A DNA stretch of 25,004 nucleotides, from contig JAFGVM010000067.1 of the NCBI GenBank assembly GCA_016937995.1, positions 1 through 25,004 on the forward strand, written 5' to 3'. A program made the position numbers and the translations under genes. The notes under the pieces are model-generated. The model did not search any database, was not told the DNA's origin, and saw only the letters and a program-made list of their open reading frames with translations. Source of the stretch: Candidatus Delongbacteria bacterium. Its GTDB lineage: Bacteria; UBA4055. Below, piece after piece: positions 24,101-25,004 of the stretch (positions are counted from its first letter, which is position 1; each line of letters begins with the position of its first letter).

Positions 24101-24696
24101 GGGTAGAAATAATGACTCCGTTCGATGTTACACCAACAGCAAATTCTCTTGAAAATACAAGAGCAATGACTTTGATCGACTTAAGAGAACATTATTATTT
24201 CTATTTGAATGAAAGTGATTATTGGGTAGGATTTTCATCAGACAATGGCATCGTTTACGCCACTCAGGAAGATGCTGCTGGAGAGGGTGTTACTGCATAC
24301 AATAGGTCTTTCGATGGTGTCAGTAATGGAGACGGTACTTGGTCATGGTCTCAAAATACAGGTACAAATTATCATTTTAGAGCAGTAACAGGATATACGA
24401 TAGGAATTGAAGAACAAAATGTACCAGTAACAACATCTCTCAAACAAAACTACCCGAATCCATTCAATCCAACTACAACAATAAACTTTTCTGTTGCTCA
24501 GGATAATTCAAAAGTAAAGCTAACTGTTTATAACGTTAACGGACAGTTGGTAAATACATTATTCAGCGGAGTAAAAAATATAGGAAAATACAATGTAGAA
24601 TTTGACGCATCTGCTCTGAACAGTGGAGTTTATTATTATTCACTTGAAGTAGATGGACTAAAGGAAGCTACGAAGAAGATGGTATTGATAAAGTAA
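21157..24696 (+). CDS. Large secreted adhesin-like protein with type IX secretion tail
   Basis: 1179 residues. A signal peptide (MKKIIILLVVIFATGVFSA) is followed by an unassigned N-terminal region (20-183) and an Ig-like domain (about 188-291). Next is a cleaved-adhesin/MAM-type jelly roll (about 297-451, FENEIFPPEGW to YIDDIEVFYD). Two more Ig-like domains follow (455-561, 561-663), then a second jelly roll (667-818, FWEDFESGDSKW to YIDDIKIDS), a fourth Ig-like domain (825-918), another beta-rich region (919-1085) and a C-terminal sorting domain (about 1089-1179) with NYPNPFNPTTTINFS and a final KKMVLIK. The tail should direct export through the type IX system to the cell surface. No enzymatic motif was seen; an adhesive or structural role is inference. 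ATG 21157 is preferred to GTG 21142, which lies in the GGAGGAG ribosome site. Confidence 0.92.
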   Translation: MKKIIILLVVIFATGVFSAEWYSKIERPQSTSKDTVWYTYPMGGACILNNPVERATYYNMDDFGIEYPVYLHAVDASLIDDGYEYVYKIYAKDGVTVLWDSGNLISHDDQVNEIYLDTPILFTDNFWLSVTPISGGFPRQFAADYPFPTHSFISDGEGGWIDQIEYVNDAESYIENYYYILVSTNDDPEIDDIYSPSLRSISGNECFMDWDMDLSIIIQDQNPVISPMQSQYSLDGGSTWTDFDMTVSKTNYTFTGTIPAQVDGTPGFVKFYMEDSLGNAAWSEEINISWSKDMPLFVEDFENEIFPPEGWSLNTTGAGWIEGDIASGHYIHNGRSCATHMDDSGIQDDWLITPTITIPAMNSATLTYWQCTYWTMYMNGIHEVGVSTDGGTTFTTIWVEDPGYVAGTYEDGVYYYRTAALDAFAGQDVKIGFHYTGNYSDQIYIDDIEVFYDYSGPVIVDIIGNPALDPVIGAFVKNDLDITMTVNDDTGIQSIVGHYSYDSGTTWTDLPFSQTKGEENWVGTIPAESAPINGIINFDLVDLGGIVSPTTSDYDFEFVPDNDPVILHYVNGNEAFVNTEMNLLINFYDESEIDTCYGSYSKDDWVTQYDFQMAPAKIHEYTYVGIIPAETEPVYDGEVRFTIEDSEGNSMTTSSYTAKWTDGNTAFWEDFESGDSKWTFTGNWGIVEEGEFHSSTHSLTESPGGDYLSDEITTATLAVPLDLSSSFGADMSFWCKYEIEAGFDYTYLDVTIDNGASWSTLTSWDGEGVDWHEENFNLDPYIMYSGFNLRFRWVSDGGLELNGMYIDDIKIDSYNSPQPIGPIIDHSPYAPVFYEGSQNYHNYVNAFDISGVASVEVIYSIDSLEQNNISATYVSDNQWEFAFPVQQPGKIIDYSFWAVDNDGYETYDNNTYRIVAGRQNIYDSGIVSYYNTTENGDAKAVKFSPLYGEVLSTILIRNYADPTHISNDMTVRVWTDDGGMPGVEIMTPFDVTPTANSLENTRAMTLIDLREHYYFYLNESDYWVGFSSDNGIVYATQEDAAGEGVTAYNRSFDGVSNGDGTWSWSQNTGTNYHFRAVTGYTIGIEEQNVPVTTSLKQNYPNPFNPTTTINFSVAQDNSKVKLTVYNVNGQLVNTLFSGVKNIGKYNVEFDASALNSGVYYYSLEVDGLKEATKKMVLIK

Positions 24697-24697
24697 A

Positions 24698-24722
24698 GAT
24701 TCTGAATTTACTTCAGGATGAC
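24698..24722 (-). repeat. GTCAT-family hairpin
   Basis: Minus strand GTCATCC; 8-bp stem ATTCTGAA / TTCAGGAT with one T-G pair and loop TTTAC. Immediately after the T9SS protein stop. Confidence 0.7.
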
Positions 24723-24734
24723 AAAACAAACTAC

Positions 24735-24779
24735 AAGGAAGTCTATACTTCGAGAACCTCAGTATGACTTCCTTTTTTT
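24735..24779 (+). terminator. Rho-independent terminator of the T9SS protein gene
   Basis: AAGGAAGTC pairs with GACTTCCTT and ATACT with AGTAT, with one bulged T. The loop is 11 bases, and the T-run extends to 24779. Confidence 0.9.
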
Positions 24780-24792
24780 ATTTCTTTTCAAT

Positions 24793-24821
24793 TTGCGAAT
24801 AAGTTTATTCAGAAGTATATT
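24793..24821 (+). promoter_or_regulatory. Candidate promoter of the symporter gene
   Basis: TTGCGA (24793-24798), 17-bp spacer, TATATT (24816-24821), about 50 bases before the ATG at 24871. Confidence 0.5.
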
Positions 24822-24870
24822 TTAACCTGTAAAAATAAATCATGATATTTAACTAAAATCTAGGTACAAT

Positions 24871-25004
24871 ATGCAAGTGAAAATAATAGTTTTAGCAGTT
24901 TATGCTCTTACGATCATCGGTCTTGGAATAATGGGAATGAGAAAGACAAAATCTTTCTCGGATTTCATGCTAGGTGGGGGAAAGGTAGGTCCATGGATGA
25001 GTGC
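24871..25004 (+). CDS. Sodium:solute symporter (SSS family), N-terminal part
   Basis: Only the first 44 codons are in the window; the gene runs off the edge. It opens with a hydrophobic helix (IIVLAVYALTIIGLGIMG), then RKTKSFSDFMLGGGKVGPW. This is the signature of the SSS/PutP-type family, whose first cytoplasmic loop typically carries 'dF.lggr.lg'. These carriers use the sodium gradient to import solutes such as proline, pantothenate, sugars or acetate; the substrate cannot be told here. AGGT lies about 6 bases before the ATG. Confidence 0.82.
   Translation, partial: MQVKIIVLAVYALTIIGLGIMGMRKTKSFSDFMLGGGKVGPWMS

Overview
The window is an AT-rich bacterial chromosome segment. It is mostly housekeeping genes, two large secreted multidomain proteins, and gaps that are unusually full of small hairpin and 7-bp repeats. 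The best taxonomic clue is the secreted protein at 21157-24696: it ends in a type IX secretion (Por secretion) tail with an NYPNPFNPTTTI core. That points to the FCB assemblage (Bacteroidota, Ignavibacteria, Cloacimonadota, Marinimicrobia, Delongbacteria and relatives). A secreted endonuclease I with Calx-beta and Ig-like modules fits an uncultured lineage of that group. I cannot name the phylum with confidence.

Layout. 1-1318: a 7-bp tandem array, an inverted pair of hairpin repeats, then a membrane FMN-binding/NosR-like protein (minus). 1489-4407: secreted endonuclease I (plus), a terminator, and a fragment of a DUF559-type endonuclease. 4681-7368 (minus): a small unidentified membrane protein, a second copy of the repeat element in opposite orientation, and recG. 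7491-9657 (plus): a coupled pair, a PTS EIIA-CBS protein and an ArsB/NhaD-type transporter. 9665-17264 (minus): a same-strand series ordered phoH (PIN-PhoH), hflX, a 1209-residue exported TPR protein, and a DEAD-box RNA helicase. 17471-17993 (minus): secG followed by tRNA-Leu(GAG), the same order as secG-leuU in E. coli. 18163-20961 (minus): a TPR-like lipoprotein, a cysteine desulfurase and mnmA, i.e. a sulfur donor next to the tRNA 2-thiolation enzyme that uses it. 21157-24696 (plus): a large T9SS-exported adhesin-like protein. 24871-end: the start of a sodium:solute symporter.

How parts work together. Desulfurase and MnmA form a sulfur relay to tRNA U34. PhoH, HflX and the DEAD-box helicase all act on RNA or ribosomes. 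The EIIA-CBS protein and its partner transporter look like a phosphorylation- and nucleotide-gated ion or anion transport unit. The two secreted proteins probably serve nucleic-acid scavenging and surface adhesion.

The most unusual content is between the genes. About thirteen short hairpins carry a GTAG/GTAA head, and their stems differ in sequence yet stay paired. They resemble REP elements mobilised by RAYT transposases, but no RAYT gene is present here. A second hairpin family starts with GTCAT, and 7-bp tandem arrays occur at six places. Two loci share one architecture (heptads, REP, 34-35 bp spacer, inverted REP; 84 bp for the REP pair) in opposite orientations. In three genes the REP head itself supplies the TAA stop codon. 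No CRISPR array, integrase or transposase was seen.
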